64,000 nucleotides of DNA from Petrolisthes cinctipes (lineage: Eukaryota; Arthropoda; Malacostraca; Decapoda; Porcellanidae): assembly GCA_033782935.1 (NCBI GenBank), contig JAWQEG010000496.1, positions 62,001-126,000 of the forward strand, given 5' to 3'. The first letter of the stretch is position 1, and each line of letters starts with the position of its first letter. A model generated the notes under the pieces. The model was not told the DNA's origin and made no database searches. It was given only the letters and a program-made list of their open reading frames with translations. The position numbers were made by a program, and so were the translations under genes. This document shows, in pieces, positions 12,242 through 23,873 of the stretch.

Positions 12242-12689
12242 TATAGAAATAAATTTTCTCTGCACCATAATGCATGGGCACCAAGACAACAGAAAACGGG
12301 AGAGTCGTGAGCTCTGAATAGCTTGGCTGTCAGTAGTGGAATGATGGCCATATCTGGGATGAACCCATCTCTCTCACTTCCACATACGTCATGCGTGGAA
12401 ATGATAAATTTTAGTCAGGCTGTGAGCTGACCCTGTATTCTCTGGACCCTGCATGGGACAGTTCACTAACGTTGGTTATACTCCGTGGTCACGTTAAACT
12501 GGCTTCGTTATTCTCAAAACCGCACTGAAGAATACATTCGGGGACAGATAAACACTCAGTACAAAGGGAAGCCATTGTAATTAATCAAACACACTGATTG
12601 GCTGTTGAAATTGAGGCGCATTAATCAAGTATGGTGATTGGCCGTTCGCACCAATAAGGAAAATTGAATCAATTAAGGGTAGTTGTATT

Positions 12690-12809
12690 ACAAAAGCTAT
12701 TCATTTGCGACGGAAATAATCTATGAGGAAATGACGTACATATATTAAGAAATGTATTCACAGAAAAGAATTGATGGTAGTGATTATGGACAAGCGCTTG
12801 AATAATACC
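12690..12809 (+). mobile_element. Relic 3' end of E2-family MITE
   Basis: Sequence from CATTTGCGACGGAAATAATC to GCGCTTGAATAATACC matches the right part of the E2 elements at 26772-28303 and 30097-30573 (GACGGAAATACC, GGAAATGACGTACAT, GATTATGGACAA). The left part is missing or unrecognisable. It directly abuts a foldback element. Confidence 0.7.
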
Positions 12810-12914
12810 GCAAGAACATCCATGAGGTTGACGATGGCATGGTACCGGTATGAAGGCTTTTCTATGAGCCATCGTACCAGTACCACGCCGTCATATGCAC
12901 CACGAATGTTCTTG
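12810..12914. mobile_element. Foldback element, GTACGATGGC family, copy 2
   Basis: The left arm begins GCAAGAACATCCATGAGG and pairs with the right arm ending CCACGAATGTTCTTG. The interior palindrome contains GATGGCATGGTACCGGTA and its near-complement. It shares arms with the copies at 8771-8851, 54020-54122 and 54168-54270. Confidence 0.75.
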
Positions 12915-14703
12915 AATCAGACCTGTAGTACAAGCACCGTCTTCAGTCCACGACATATATTAATCTATTATAGCGATGGCAGGCTAGATAGTCAAATAAG
13001 TGTTAGGCTGCAATTACACCAACTCTTATTGGTTAGTTGGGGGCTACTGAATCTGTCAAGCTATGTCACTAGTTAAATCCCTTCATAGTAATATTGAGGT
13101 GGGTTTTTTTCTGTAATAGTTTGGAGGATTCAGTAACATGTTCAAAGCTGAAAGCTAGTTGATTGTGTAAATAACATCCAGAATCCCAACAAAATGCCCC
13201 ATTTTTTCACTCAAAATGTGCATCTAAAATCTCTGAGGTGGATTCATGTAAGCAATTGAGAGAGATGACTCAGCCATTCACCAATCAGTATATATTATGT
13301 GAAATCGTAGGGCCTTATAGGCTGCCAGGCAATGGACGTTTGCACTGACTCCTTTAAAGTTTAAATAATTGTTCCCCGCGTATTATTATCGATTGGGTTA
13401 CTATAGCCAACCACAAGGGAACTGGCAGCGTTGCCACATATGGTTGTAGTCTGTCAGAATGGGATTTGCATTCTGTCACCTGAATCTCCTTGCTCCCTCT
13501 CCTCCCTCCCTTTCCTCTATATTTTATGTCTGCAATTTGTGTCTATGTGTATTAATCTTTTATGTTTCTGTCCCTCTGCATAGTAAAATGAAGATTGTAC
13601 ACACACTGTGTGTGTGTGTACCTTCCATGGTGGTGGCCAAAAGAGAAATGACCCGACTGACCTCATTAAATTACTGACCTCGCACTCACCGTATATACAG
13701 TACAATGCTGGATGGCAATGCTGCCAATGGTGTGGTATATGATAGAGTAATGTGGGTTGGCAAGCCTGATGTGGCAATGCTGCTTGGGGTGAGATCCCCG
13801 CCTGTCACCCTACCTTAGACACCAGTTTCCTTGTGGTTGACTATAGTGCAGACTATCATTTTTTCTTTTTCTTTCTATTTCTGTGACTGATATTGATTCC
13901 ATGGTTGATCATAAAGATATTGACATTACTCTGTTTATACTGTATCACCATCAGGACTCAGGAGTGAGAAAGAGGTCACGTGGTGAGTCAAAGTGGAAGC
14001 AAATATATAGCCAAAAATGAACTCTATCTTAATAGGAATTTGGTTCATTTTTTTACTATTATAGTAATAATCGCCACATTTGTTTATGTATTTGCATCAA
14101 ACGAGCATTCAAGTGTTGATACCTATTACTCGATAAATGGGAAATATATATTTCTGAATAAAAAAAAAAAAAAAACTGCGTTTGAAAGCTGGTAGAGAGG
14201 TATGTGCCACTGCCTAGTCGGCAGAGTGAGAATACTGTATAGTCCATACCAATAGCAAAATCGGCTCTGATTTATGCGAACACATAGAGGTGGCACTCCT
14301 GCTACTATTCGGAGGGCGTATAATTTGTTTACATTCTCACCAAGCATTCCTCCTTCAAAAAATATATATATTTCTTCACTTAGCGCACATATTACATAAG
14401 CTAGACAAATTTGGTTTATATCATTGGATTAAGCAGTAATTGCACAACTATATTACAATTATCAAAACTTTGGTGGGTAAAAAAAAGTAATTACAGCGAG
14501 TATAAGTCGGAGAATATATTCTTACGGTTATACAACGTTTTACTCATCATTGGTATTTGCAGCAATTATGAAAGTAATTTTAGAATAGAACATGTGCTCT
14601 AGTACATAAAACTCTCTTGAATACGATGGTCCTTTCAGATTTTACATAGAAAGTACTATGGTAGAGAAATGGATGGATTTGTATGGACATGTTGCATCTT
14701 ACT
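12915..14703. other. No gene seen
   Basis: No splice-bounded coding segment or conserved domain was found. The stretch contains a pyrimidine-rich patch near 13480-13560, a short GT tract near 13605-13620 and an A-run near 14160-14175. Open frames here do not resemble known proteins. Confidence 0.5.
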
Positions 14704-15743
14704 AAGGCCGGTTCACACTGGCAAAAAATTGGCATCTGTTCTCACTGATTTCGGCGAACAAAAGTCTGATTTCGGTGTTTTTCCCCGGGAAGGGATTCAA
14801 ACGGACAAGAGACCACAGAGGTGGTGGCACGGCATCTGTATTTATAAACAAAGATGGACCGCCAAACACGTATGAGATGTGCTGCTCTCGCTTTTTTATT
14901 AATGCAAGATATTCTATGAGCCAGAAGTACCCATGATAATGAAAAATATATTTAGATTTCCAAATGAAATGGCATTTACTCGCCTGAAGAGAATTTGAAG
15001 GTCAATCCATAATCATCTCATAATTTACTGAAGGAATTGTGATTAATTTGTATAAAGTTTTATTACTTTGCATGAAGTTTGTGGATTAAATGAAGAATAC
15101 ACATTGCAATTCAGTTTTACTTTTCTAAGGAAAGAATTTATGGGCAGTAGTGGATTTTGTAATGAAGAATACATGTTTTAATTTGGTATTTCATTTGTAA
15201 TGAAAGAAATTTACAGGCAGTTGTGGATTATGTAATGATTATATACTTTTCGTAATTTGGTGCATAAATATGAAATGTATATTAATTAACTAAGCATTGG
15301 TACAATATACCCGAGTGAAGTTCTACACCTATTTACCCTCAAAATAAAATAAGTTCAAATTAAAACAACTGAAGTTTAAATTAAACTAAATGAAGTTTTA
15401 TGTAAAAAAAAGTGAATTTTAATTTAAAATAGAAATAATTTGTTCATGACTTCATTGTACAGTAGATAAAAATAAATGAGCAGCGTATCATAGGCTTTTT
15501 ACCAAGGTATTTACTTGCAAATTAATTCCGTAAGATAATAGAAAACGACTCTTCCTAAATTGCAGCGCTCTGATTGGTTTGCAGATTTGATTTCCCGCCA
15601 ATCAGCTGCGATTTCGGTGCAAAAAGACCGACATGTCGGTCTCTCCATCACGGCATAAAATAAAAAAAAAGCTGCCGGAAACACCTCCCGGGAGCACTTT
15701 CTGGGAGAAAATGGCTAAGATTTTGCCAGTGCGAACCGGCCTT
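14704..15743. mobile_element. DNA transposon with AAGGCCGGTTCACACTGGC ends
   Basis: The left end AAGGCCGGTTCACACTGGCA is mirrored by the right end, minus strand AAGGCCGGTTCGCACTGGCA, a ~22-bp terminal inverted repeat with one mismatch. The 1040-bp interior has no recognisable transposase and is AT-rich in its centre. The target duplication is unclear: the flanks are CTTACT on the left and AACATG on the right. Similar GC-rich TIRs occur in PIF/Harbinger families, and a HARBI1-like exon lies 1.9 kb away, but that link is inference. Confidence 0.8.
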
Positions 15744-16039
15744 AACATGCCAACATGACTTGATGGAGGGAAAGTAAGGGAGGAAGTGGGAGGTGGATAA
15801 AGTTGCCAAGTACCACCAACATGAATGTAATGATTATTGTTACTATTTGGGGGATATCGGTTAATAATGCTTACTTGTATCCACTTTAAGTACTCTGGAA
15901 TAATATCAGCTTGAAATAATTGCTGTATATTATTACCGAACCCCACTGACAAATTGGTCGATTGAATTGGCGCCAATTTTTACAGCCTCCTTATTGGTTA
16001 ATCCCACCTTTATTCCATCAGTGACTTAATAATTCTATC

Positions 16040-16740
16040 TAGTTTATATATAGCTCTGACGCCTCGTTCCCTCCGGGAACTCCCTCCAAGGCGGTGCCCA
16101 CCTTTATTCCATCAGTGACTTAATAATTCTATCCATTTTATCTATAGCTCTGACGCCTCGTTCCCTCCGGGAACTCCCTCCAAGGGGGTGCCCACGTTTA
16201 TTCCATCAGTGACTTGATAATTCTATCCATTTTATCTATAGCTCTGATGCCTTGTTCCCTCCGGGAACTCACTCCAAGGGGGTGCCCACGGCAGAAGTGT
16301 CTCCAGTTCTCCCCGTTCCAACACTCCCTCCTTACTTGGTGAAGCCCTACTCTGCCCCACACATTTCTCTCCTTTACATACTCTTCCACTCTGTTCTGCT
16401 ACCTAACCTGCGGTCTGCCTCTCACACCAGGTCCCACAACTTCACTCCCATACACCTTCTTTACAATTCCTCACCTTGCATTCTCTCTACATGTCCAAAC
16501 CACCTCAATGTATTATGCTTCACTCTCTCAGCCACTCCACACTCAATACCAATTGCCTTTTCACCCATACCACATCTCTCATACACACTTTCATTTCTTT
16601 CTCCATCCCATCTGGACACCCCACATGCTCCTCTCAAGTAACTCATTTCCACTGCACCTATTCTAGACTGATGAGCCCTACTCCATGTCCATGTCGGCAG
16701 GATAGTTTACTGATATAATAATAATAGCAATTATTTCAAG
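16040..16740 (-). pseudogene. LINE reverse-transcriptase 3' end (5'-truncated)
   Basis: The minus strand encodes LRWFGHVERM followed, across a frameshift or stop, by EEYVKERNVWGRVGLHQVRR and WNGENWRHFCRGHPL. This is the characteristic tail of non-LTR retrotransposon polyproteins, in which LRWxGHVxRM precedes a GRP-rich segment and a conserved RxxW block. The frame is broken and the catalytic domains are absent. On its 3' side the tail repeats as three copies of about 95 bp (16050-16290), each with the word CTCTGACGCCTCGTTCCCTC. A related fragment lies at 22570-22660. Confidence 0.8.
16050..16290. repeat. Three ~95-bp tandem units at the LINE 3' end
   Basis: Three units each contain TATAGCTCTGACGCCTCGTT (third copy diverged), GGGAACTCCCTCCAAGG and TTTATTCCATCAGTGACTT. 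They are over 90% alike by eye. LINE tails often end in short tandem repeats, so this may be the element's own 3' end, amplified. Confidence 0.85.
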
Positions 16741-16956
16741 CTGATATTATTAACTCCTACCTCAGCCTGGCTCACAGTCCAACTACAACAGGAAGGCATT
16801 ATTCACAGACTACTTTATGGTTAAATTAGTAAATTTTTACTTTTTTTTTTTTTCCATGTATTAAGTCCCCCCACCATAAGACACTGACAGCCTAACCTTT
16901 GGTAACTCTGTTATGGCAGTGATGTAAAATTATAGCATTATCTCTACTTAGTATGG

Positions 16957-17438
16957 TACAGTCGGCAAAAAAAGTTTTGTTACCATCCTTTTAACAGTGT
17001 GATGTAATGTTGGTAGGCCTGACTGGCGAGTCAGGTGTGACACGAGTGTCTTATATACCTCCGTCACCCTCCGTGTTCCTCAATGTCTAATGGGCAGGCG
17101 AGTAGGAATGAAGTTCTTTCACCCAGTGCTATTATTTCTGGGTATTTCACGGTTATTCTTGTTCTAAAATACTCAAACGTATTTTGTTATGTTTAATAAG
17201 GAATAGTTAAATAGTAATAGTTATTGAACACTCAAAATTTAATTTAAAATCAGCTAAACTTTCATATAAAAAAGTTGTCACTGCCGCTGCCCGCATATTA
17301 TCAGCCTGGGCAAAGACGATAGCTGTCTCGTAGGACACGAGGCAACAGCTGCCCAGTCAGCGGTGTACCAATCCTACCGCGCTTACCCAGGTTAAAATTA
17401 ACGTAGGGGTGATAACGAAACTTTTTTTGCTGACTGTA
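16957..17438. mobile_element. Tc1/mariner-type MITE (TACAGTCGGCAAAAAAAG ends)
   Basis: The left end TACAGTCGGCAAAAAAAGTT is mirrored by the right end, minus strand TACAGTCAGCAAAAAAAGTT, followed by GTTA-type sequence on both sides. TA dinucleotides at both borders fit the TA target of Tc1/mariner. The 480-bp interior has no intact transposase. It lies just upstream of the HARBI1-like exon and may have disrupted that gene. Confidence 0.8.
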
Positions 17439-17594
17439 CAACCAATATTTATTGATACCAGAAGTGGTATTGTATTTTCACACTTAAATAAAATGAAGAT
17501 GTTCGAAAGATGCAATCTGTATTCAAATGGTCCTAGGAAGGACAAAATTTTAACTCCATTATATCAGATTTCCAAATCACAGTAGTTACAACTA

Positions 17595-17904
17595 ATTTTA
17601 TTTCAAAGCAGATAAGAAAACCAGAAGTGCTGTCGAGCAAGGTATTGGCCACTTTAAGTGCCAGTTTCATATGCAACATGGAGAACAAGTTGGCGCACCA
17701 GCAAAGGTATGTCAGATAAGTGAAGTATGTGCCATGCTACATAATATCTGTAAGGATAGAAACATACATATACTTGTTGGAGAGGACCTCGAGAACAGTC
17801 ATTTAAAACCACCACCACACCCTGCTGCTGGACGGCCACATGAGGGTCTTCGGTTCAGGGATGAGTTCGTCTATTTCATATCAAGTAAATCTGAAAGTTT
17901 TTGA
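17595..17904 (+). pseudogene. HARBI1-like (PIF/Harbinger) transposase C-terminal exon
   Basis: The frame reads KKTRSAVEQGIGHFKCQF, then KVCQISEVCAMLHNICK and ends GLRFRDEFVYFISSKSESF-stop. This matches the end of the DDE_Tnp_4 nuclease domain of HARBI1-type proteins, where TRxxVEQxxGxLKxRF carries the conserved glutamate and is followed by a VCxxLHNI motif. A stop lies at 17592 and an acceptor-like AG at about 17608 or 17611, so this should be a last exon. No upstream catalytic exons with the two aspartates were found in the 850 bp before it, which is largely a mariner-type MITE. It is a partial gene or relic. It points toward the BED/coiled-coil gene on the opposite strand, the convergent arrangement common in Harbinger transposons. 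Confidence 0.75.
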
Positions 17905-18613
17905 CCTAAATTTTTGCCATAATCACGTTTGGAGCATTTTCATTCATACTGTATAAGAATACATGGATAGATATAGGATCAATTTTATCTTTGTTTATCA
18001 TGTGAAGTTATATTCCATGACCTTGTTTTTCTGATGTTCCATGATTTTCAATTTATTTACGGTATATATTTTTGTAATACTTTTAGTAAGAGTACCAGAA
18101 TTGTAACTTTTTTTTTCTAATTGCAGCGATTTTGTTTATTTACAGCCATGATGAATGAATTCCGATTAACACACCTGCTTTATATTACATTGTAAATATG
18201 TTTTGTGATTAACAAACTACCCATTTTATTTCTTAGTTAACTAAAGTAACTTTCCTGTTCATACATTACAGTAATGAATATTCTTTTGATTGTGTTATAC
18301 TGTCTTTGTTGATCTATATTCTTTATCTCGGAATGTTCAGTGGAGCTATGCTAAGTGTATTGGGGAAAGCAGAAGTTAACACATGAAAAGATGAAAGTAA
18401 AACAGAAACCTCAATATTTTGAGGTGATTGACTGCCTCGTATCCTTTACATTACAGGGGGGAGTGAAAGTTGGGAACCCCACCAAAGGCTCAAATAGCCT
18501 CAGAGCTGGACCCTTTGCCTGTCAGGGGTCCTGCAATGGCGTCAGAGTCTCCCCACCCCTTGAAGAGGGAAATGGGGTATTGATTATGATGGACAGTGAA
18601 ACAAAAATATAAG

Positions 18614-21600
18614 TTAAACTTTATTATTTTTTTTACTATCAATAAGTAATAATTGTGTATAATACTTTTTCTGAGCAATGTATGCCTCAATGCGTCTTTT
18701 CTCTGCTTCAATACGTTTTTCCTCAGCTTCTATTTTCTTTTCCAATAATTTTGTATCTAGTTTTCTTGTTCTTTCTATGTGGGCTGCCTCACCCTCTACC
18801 ACCACCATGAAGCTACCTGACTGTGGCACAGATGGTAAGACACTCTCACTTTGCAGCTCTGCATTTCCATTTTGTATGCCACTGCAAAAGAGAAAAATGT
18901 GAGTTAGGATTGTCAGCCTCTTGGTTTGCATTGAAATATAAATCTTTATTGGCAGAATTATACTGCTTTTCAATCCTGTTTAACTTCAGTACTCACAATT
19001 TTGCCTTCGTGATTCTCTCCAGTGGCATTCTGATGAAAAAAAATCCTACTTAGACCACCCTTAACCCACATACATGATTATAGAACAGGGGCAGGCAACC
19101 TCTGGCCTGCGAAGGTCTATTGTCTGACATTTGAATCTGGCCTGCCAGATACATTGAGCCACACATACTACTGTTAAGTACTGTTACCGTATCATTCAGT
19201 GATGCCCCTCATAGGCTTTTCCACCTGGGTTTTTCTGACATCATTAGGGCGTGGAGTACACCAATCTAATTTTTTTTTTTTTAGACTGCCTCTCTTACTC
19301 TCAATAAATCACTGGTATTGATGATCTCATCTTTTTCTACAATTATATCATATTTTAAAGGTGAAATATGGTTCTGTTTAGTTACATTACCAACTGTACG
19401 AAATACAGCATGTTTCGTTAACTGTAGTAATGTTGCAAGTTTTTTTTTTTTTTCCAACTTGGGTAACTTGTGTTTAGTGTCGTTGTCTCACTTCAGAAGG
19501 AATTCGTGCATTTCATAGGAGTCAAGGTGCTGACGGGTGATTTCAAGCTTTGTATTGCTTAGTTTGTTAATTTATATTAATTTATTCTTTGCTATGTAAG
19601 AAAATAATTTCATATTATCACATATTTTAATAGGAATTTCTTATTTCTTATACAGTAGTTTATTTTTGGAAAGGAAATAAAAATATATATATTACATATT
19701 GGGCATTTCACTTAACCTGTGGCCCGCGTCCTTATCGTAATGATCTCATCTGGCTCGAGACATCAAAAGGTTGCCCAACCCTGTTATAGAACAATCTCAT
19801 TCAGCAAGTGCCCACGTACAGAATTTTTCGAAAGCAAATATATCGGTGGCCTACAAAAACTCATACCTAGGTTGTTGATCCACGGTCATTAATTGGCCCA
19901 GTATGTCCAGGGTAGGAGGTGCGGGATCACCATCTAAACAATAAAAATAATTATTAAATATGGTTCAAAACTACTATAATAAGAAGAGTACATTGGAAAT
20001 GTGGGATTTCTGACAGAAGTGCTGTTGAAAAGTATCTCTGAATGCTGCATCTTTGAGCAGGGCAATAAGCTCATGCATGTGAAAAAAAATTTTGCATAAA
20101 CATTTGAGAATATTACTATTGATCATGATGTTGGTATAAGTGAATTGGAAGAATGGTAGGATTGTCCCTAGACTTATTCGGATGTTAGTTCTAATGGCAG
20201 ATGAGTTTTATTAGACTGGGATTACTATCTACCATGATCATTCTTCACATTCGTCAATTTAAGGTAACACTGCATTTTTCCTCCCACAGGTAGGTTGGTA
20301 CTGGTATACAGGCTTATTCTTCAACTCCACATGTTTAACATTATACAGCTTCCCATGTCTTCCACAAGAGGATGGTGGCCAGCAGTAACTTGAAGCAATC
20401 TCCCAGGCATACTTGAGCAAGAATGGGAAGTTTCAATCTTAACCTGAAGATGGAGTGCAGCTGGGTCTGGGCCAGAGGAGTTCAATATTCCCACAAGAAA
20501 TGTAACCTGCCATTGAATAATCTGACAATTTGTCTTCAGTCTAGTGGTGCAAATTAAATTCTACAAACTACTGTATCTGCACTTTTCAGAAAGGAATGCT
20601 GAACTGTTCAATTTCAACAATGTGTACTCTTTTAAATTGCCTAGGGTTAGGTTCTTTGGCTGGCCATACAGATAAGTGTCATTCATATACAGGGTACATT
20701 ATGACATATTGCTATAACTTAATTTCGTTTATAAAGTATGCTGTGCCTGGCATTAATGCAGGACTTGATATTTAAGAATCAGACTATGTAAAGTTTCTTC
20801 ATAAGGCTCGTTTGTATTGTTAGAATATATTTTGATGAGTAAAGTATAAAGTTAGTTCTATAAAATAAAACCAATCTCCCACCATCCCAACAATGCTCCC
20901 AGCCTAAGTCGAGTTACAACCTTTATCATCAACATCCAGTGTACTGTACTGATAACCCACACAGCATAGTTTATAGAACAAATTATACTAAAAATTATTT
21001 TATATCTTTTGTGAAAGTTATTGCTATACATATCTGCATATTCCTGGATCACATGTATCAAGTAATTTATTGGCATACACAATTATTGTCAGTACTATTT
21101 GCCAAAATAATTCATACACATGCTGTTCTTTTCAAGGGTTTACAACATACAGAAAATATAATACAACATTATTATTAGGTATGTTGATTTGCAATAAGTC
21201 GCATCATTCAATGATGTACTTCCAGATTTATGACATCTCTTGGAAATTCCACAAGGCCTGTATAAGAAATTCTATGGCCAACTGTACATTGACAAGCTCG
21301 CTAACAAACCTAATTAAGGTAAAACTGTTGCCACATGTGCAATTACACACACATTAATTCAGCCATCCCACACAGGCACACACTTCCCCCTGAGAGGATG
21401 ATTTAGAAAAATTTGGGATTCACACCTAGGAAAAGAGGATTGAAGATGCTGATTGTATCAGTTATAAGTGTCGGTGATAGGACATAAGCTGCTGTTGATG
21501 CAAACAGGAGTTTAAACTTTAGTTTTCCACTTACCTGATCTAGAAGCTTTAGCAGTATCACTGGAAATGTTCCCATCCTCCTTAGAATGCTCACTCTTAA

Positions 21601-21826
21601 AGTTTCTGTCACTAGAAATGCTCCCTTCCTCCTTAGTATGCTCACTCGGAGTACTATTTCCTAATTGCACTGTTGGGTGTACTCGTCTAAGGTGCCTATG
21701 GAGGTTATTGGTGGAACCGGATTGATGAGATATATTAACTTTACAAACTTTACACTGTGCTCTATCTTTTTCCACATGAGTGAAATGGATCCATATGCTG
21801 CTCCTTTTACGGTGATTTTTGCCCAT
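18614..21826 (-). CDS. BED-type zinc finger and coiled-coil protein (Harbinger partner-like)
   Basis: Four exons join in phase: 21826-21535, 19933-19867, 19029-18997 and 18881-18614, giving 219 residues. Exon 1 encodes a BED-type finger (SIWIHF near residue 10, then CKVCKVNISH and LHRHLRRVHP, a C-x2-C...H-x4-H pattern) followed by an acidic serine-rich tail. The last exon holds a charged coiled coil (LLEKKIEAEEKRIEAEKRR) near the C-terminus, like the C-terminal helix of Harbinger Myb/SANT-like proteins. BED fingers bind DNA in ZBED proteins and hAT transposases. The link between exon 1 and exon 2 rests on phase and order only (a one-in-three chance), so exon 1 could belong to another gene. 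A hAT element sits in intron 2. The start codon is the ATG just upstream of the finger. Confidence 0.55.
19086..19783. mobile_element. hAT nonautonomous element, 8-bp TSD TTATAGAA
   Basis: The left end CAGGGGCAGGCAACCTCTGG and the right end (minus strand CAGGGTTGGGCAACCTTTTG) form a hAT-type terminal inverted repeat. The 8-bp duplication TTATAGAA is perfect at 19078-19085 and 19784-19791. These ends and this TSD length are diagnostic of hAT. The interior has T- and A-rich tracts and no usable transposase frame. It lies within the second intron of the proposed BED/coiled-coil gene. Confidence 0.93.
20000..21500. other. Intron or intergenic DNA without recognised exon
   Basis: If exon 1 of the BED gene joins to 19933, this whole stretch is intron 1. 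No alternative exon was recognised. The segment 21035-21145 (GCATATTCCTGGATCACATG, then ACACATGCTGTTCTTTTCAA) recurs in part at 46031-46062 and, reversed, at 50985-51050, so it is a dispersed repeat. Confidence 0.45.
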
Positions 21827-22569
21827 GATCTTTCATTTATGCACGCTCTGGGGAGTAGAAACTGAGGGTGAATGACAAGTTAACTAGTAATTGTATGCTA
21901 ATAAGCTGTGATGGACACAGACTCATGAGTGGACAGGAACCAATTCTGTGAGCATCATATCAGGCAAGTTACCTTAAACTATTTTACTGTATTATTTCTG
22001 GTCTATTTGTGAATACATTCCACTATAGTTTTATTATAATTATTCTTAAATCATTGATAATGTTGTAATTATAACAAATGCTATCCACTCAGTAATGTAT
22101 TATCAGCCCAGCTTTCTGATGTTTTTATGTAGTAAACTTAGTGCTGGAGTACAGTTACAGAAATAAAGGTAAAAATGATCTGACAAGGAAATGTTTCCAT
22201 ACTTAGAATAATTTGTACCAGAAACTACAGTAGTTGAAGACTGTACACTAGCATTCTACCTAGTTCATGGAAGCACAGCAGGAAGCTGGGCAAATTTTTT
22301 TTTTAAACCTGAGGCAGGGACTTGATGAGATAGGGTTTTATGAAATTCTGAAATAAATGAATGGACCCTCCCTTGACAATTTCACTAATACCTTCATAAG
22401 AGTGGTATTCTTAATGACTGGTGCAACAGCTGTTACTGAAATTTGTCTGTTTATAACACAAGAGTAACAAAGACTACCAGGAACCTGAGCCAAATGTTTT
22501 TATCAACTTCATATTGCAAGGAACAAATATTTTTAGTTTTGACTGATTCCCAAATTACCAGAATGTAAG

Positions 22570-22660
22570 TATATATATCTATCTATAGCTCCGACGCCTC
22601 GTTCCCTCTGGGAACTCCCCCCAAGGGGGTGACCACGGCATAAGTGTCTCCATAGGAATC
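22570..22660 (-). pseudogene. LINE 3'-end fragment related to 16050-16290
   Basis: The minus strand reads WRHLCRGHPLGGSSQRERG, matching WRHFCRGHPLGVSSRREQG in the LINE tail at 16 kb, and the plus strand shares CTCCGACGCCTCGTTCCCTC. Only the extreme 3' end is present. Confidence 0.7.
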
Positions 22661-22711
22661 CTGGAAACTGGAGAGCAATGCCAACTAGAAAAGTCATGCA
22701 CAAGACTAGAG

Positions 22712-23873
22712 CAGAGGTTTTCAACCTTTTTCTCCCCACGTACCCATTTGGGTATTCTTCATGTCAGCCATGTACCTCCTTCCCATTGTGATAAGTAAAA
22801 ACAAATAACAACACACAGATAACATTCTCTTGTGTATATTTGTAAATGGTGAATTAACTAAATAACCATCCTGCCATAACCAGTAATATATTAACTTATA
22901 CAATTCCATAAAAAAAAAAAAATAACAATTTACGTATTCTAAGGAGATTTCGCACATAATAAATTGCAATATATTAATTATGAAAAAATGTTTACAATGA
23001 ATCCATATATCACAAGATCCACATCACAGTTCGTCTCCACAATCCCGTTCACTCGCACTCTAGCCTATTCGGTCACTGATTCACTCGCTTATTCACCTCA
23101 CTTCTGTTCACCGTCACACACCCTCATCAGCAAGTAAGTGCCATCACCACAAACACACACAAAATTGAAACGAAGTGTTGCATAGTTTCGTGGGCAATAT
23201 GATAATATAAAAATGTGGACATACACGAGACACCCAAAGAGACGAACATAAATGTGCATACAGAGAAGAATGTCAGTATTTTTTTCCTCTAGCTAACTTC
23301 AAACAAAAAATTATAAAATATAACAACACACGATTCCCCATCTCACACCTGCCACAACACACCATACTCCACACCGCACCACATATCGCAAACCTAGTCG
23401 CATCACAACTCACATTATACCGAACTACGTCATGCCACACTATACAAAGCCATTTAACACCGTGCATCACCGCTATACTATAATACTGTCACACAACACT
23501 ACTTCGCACATACAAAACCAGTAGTGTGAGTCAGGGACATATCAGTTTTATCCTTAATAATGCCACATATTTTGCGATAGCAGTGTTATTGAAATCGACA
23601 GTGCAATCCCTATAGGGTAGGCTTATATAATGTTTCAGTAAAAATTTAACCACAGAGAGAGACCAACCTGACCCATCCAGCAACACTTATCCCAATATCC
23701 CGACTGGTGAGTGGCACTGGCGCGTATGGTATCGGACATCTCGTGTCTCTATTCCTGTCCAACATTCGTACATGTCAGCCTGAAACGCGTATCAGGCCGT
23801 ACCCCCTAACGATCCGTGGGGAAGGGCGTATCCCCTGACAGACCCCTTGCGTACCCCAGGTTGAAAACCCCTG
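22712..23873. mobile_element. hAT-like element (CAGAGGTTTTCAACC ends)
   Basis: The left end CAGAGGTTTTCAACCTTTTT is mirrored by the right end (minus strand CAGGGGTTTTCAACCTGGGG), a terminus type well known in hAT MITEs. The flanks GACTAGAG and CTCTAGAA agree at 5 of 8 positions with the core CTAGA shared, consistent with an aged 8-bp TSD. The 1162-bp interior shows no transposase. An A-run lies near 22910-22921. Confidence 0.8.

Noticed and set aside
16252..16718. Plus-strand frames of 80-129 residues
   Set aside because: They are antisense to the LINE reverse-transcriptase tail, which has recognisable motifs on the minus strand.
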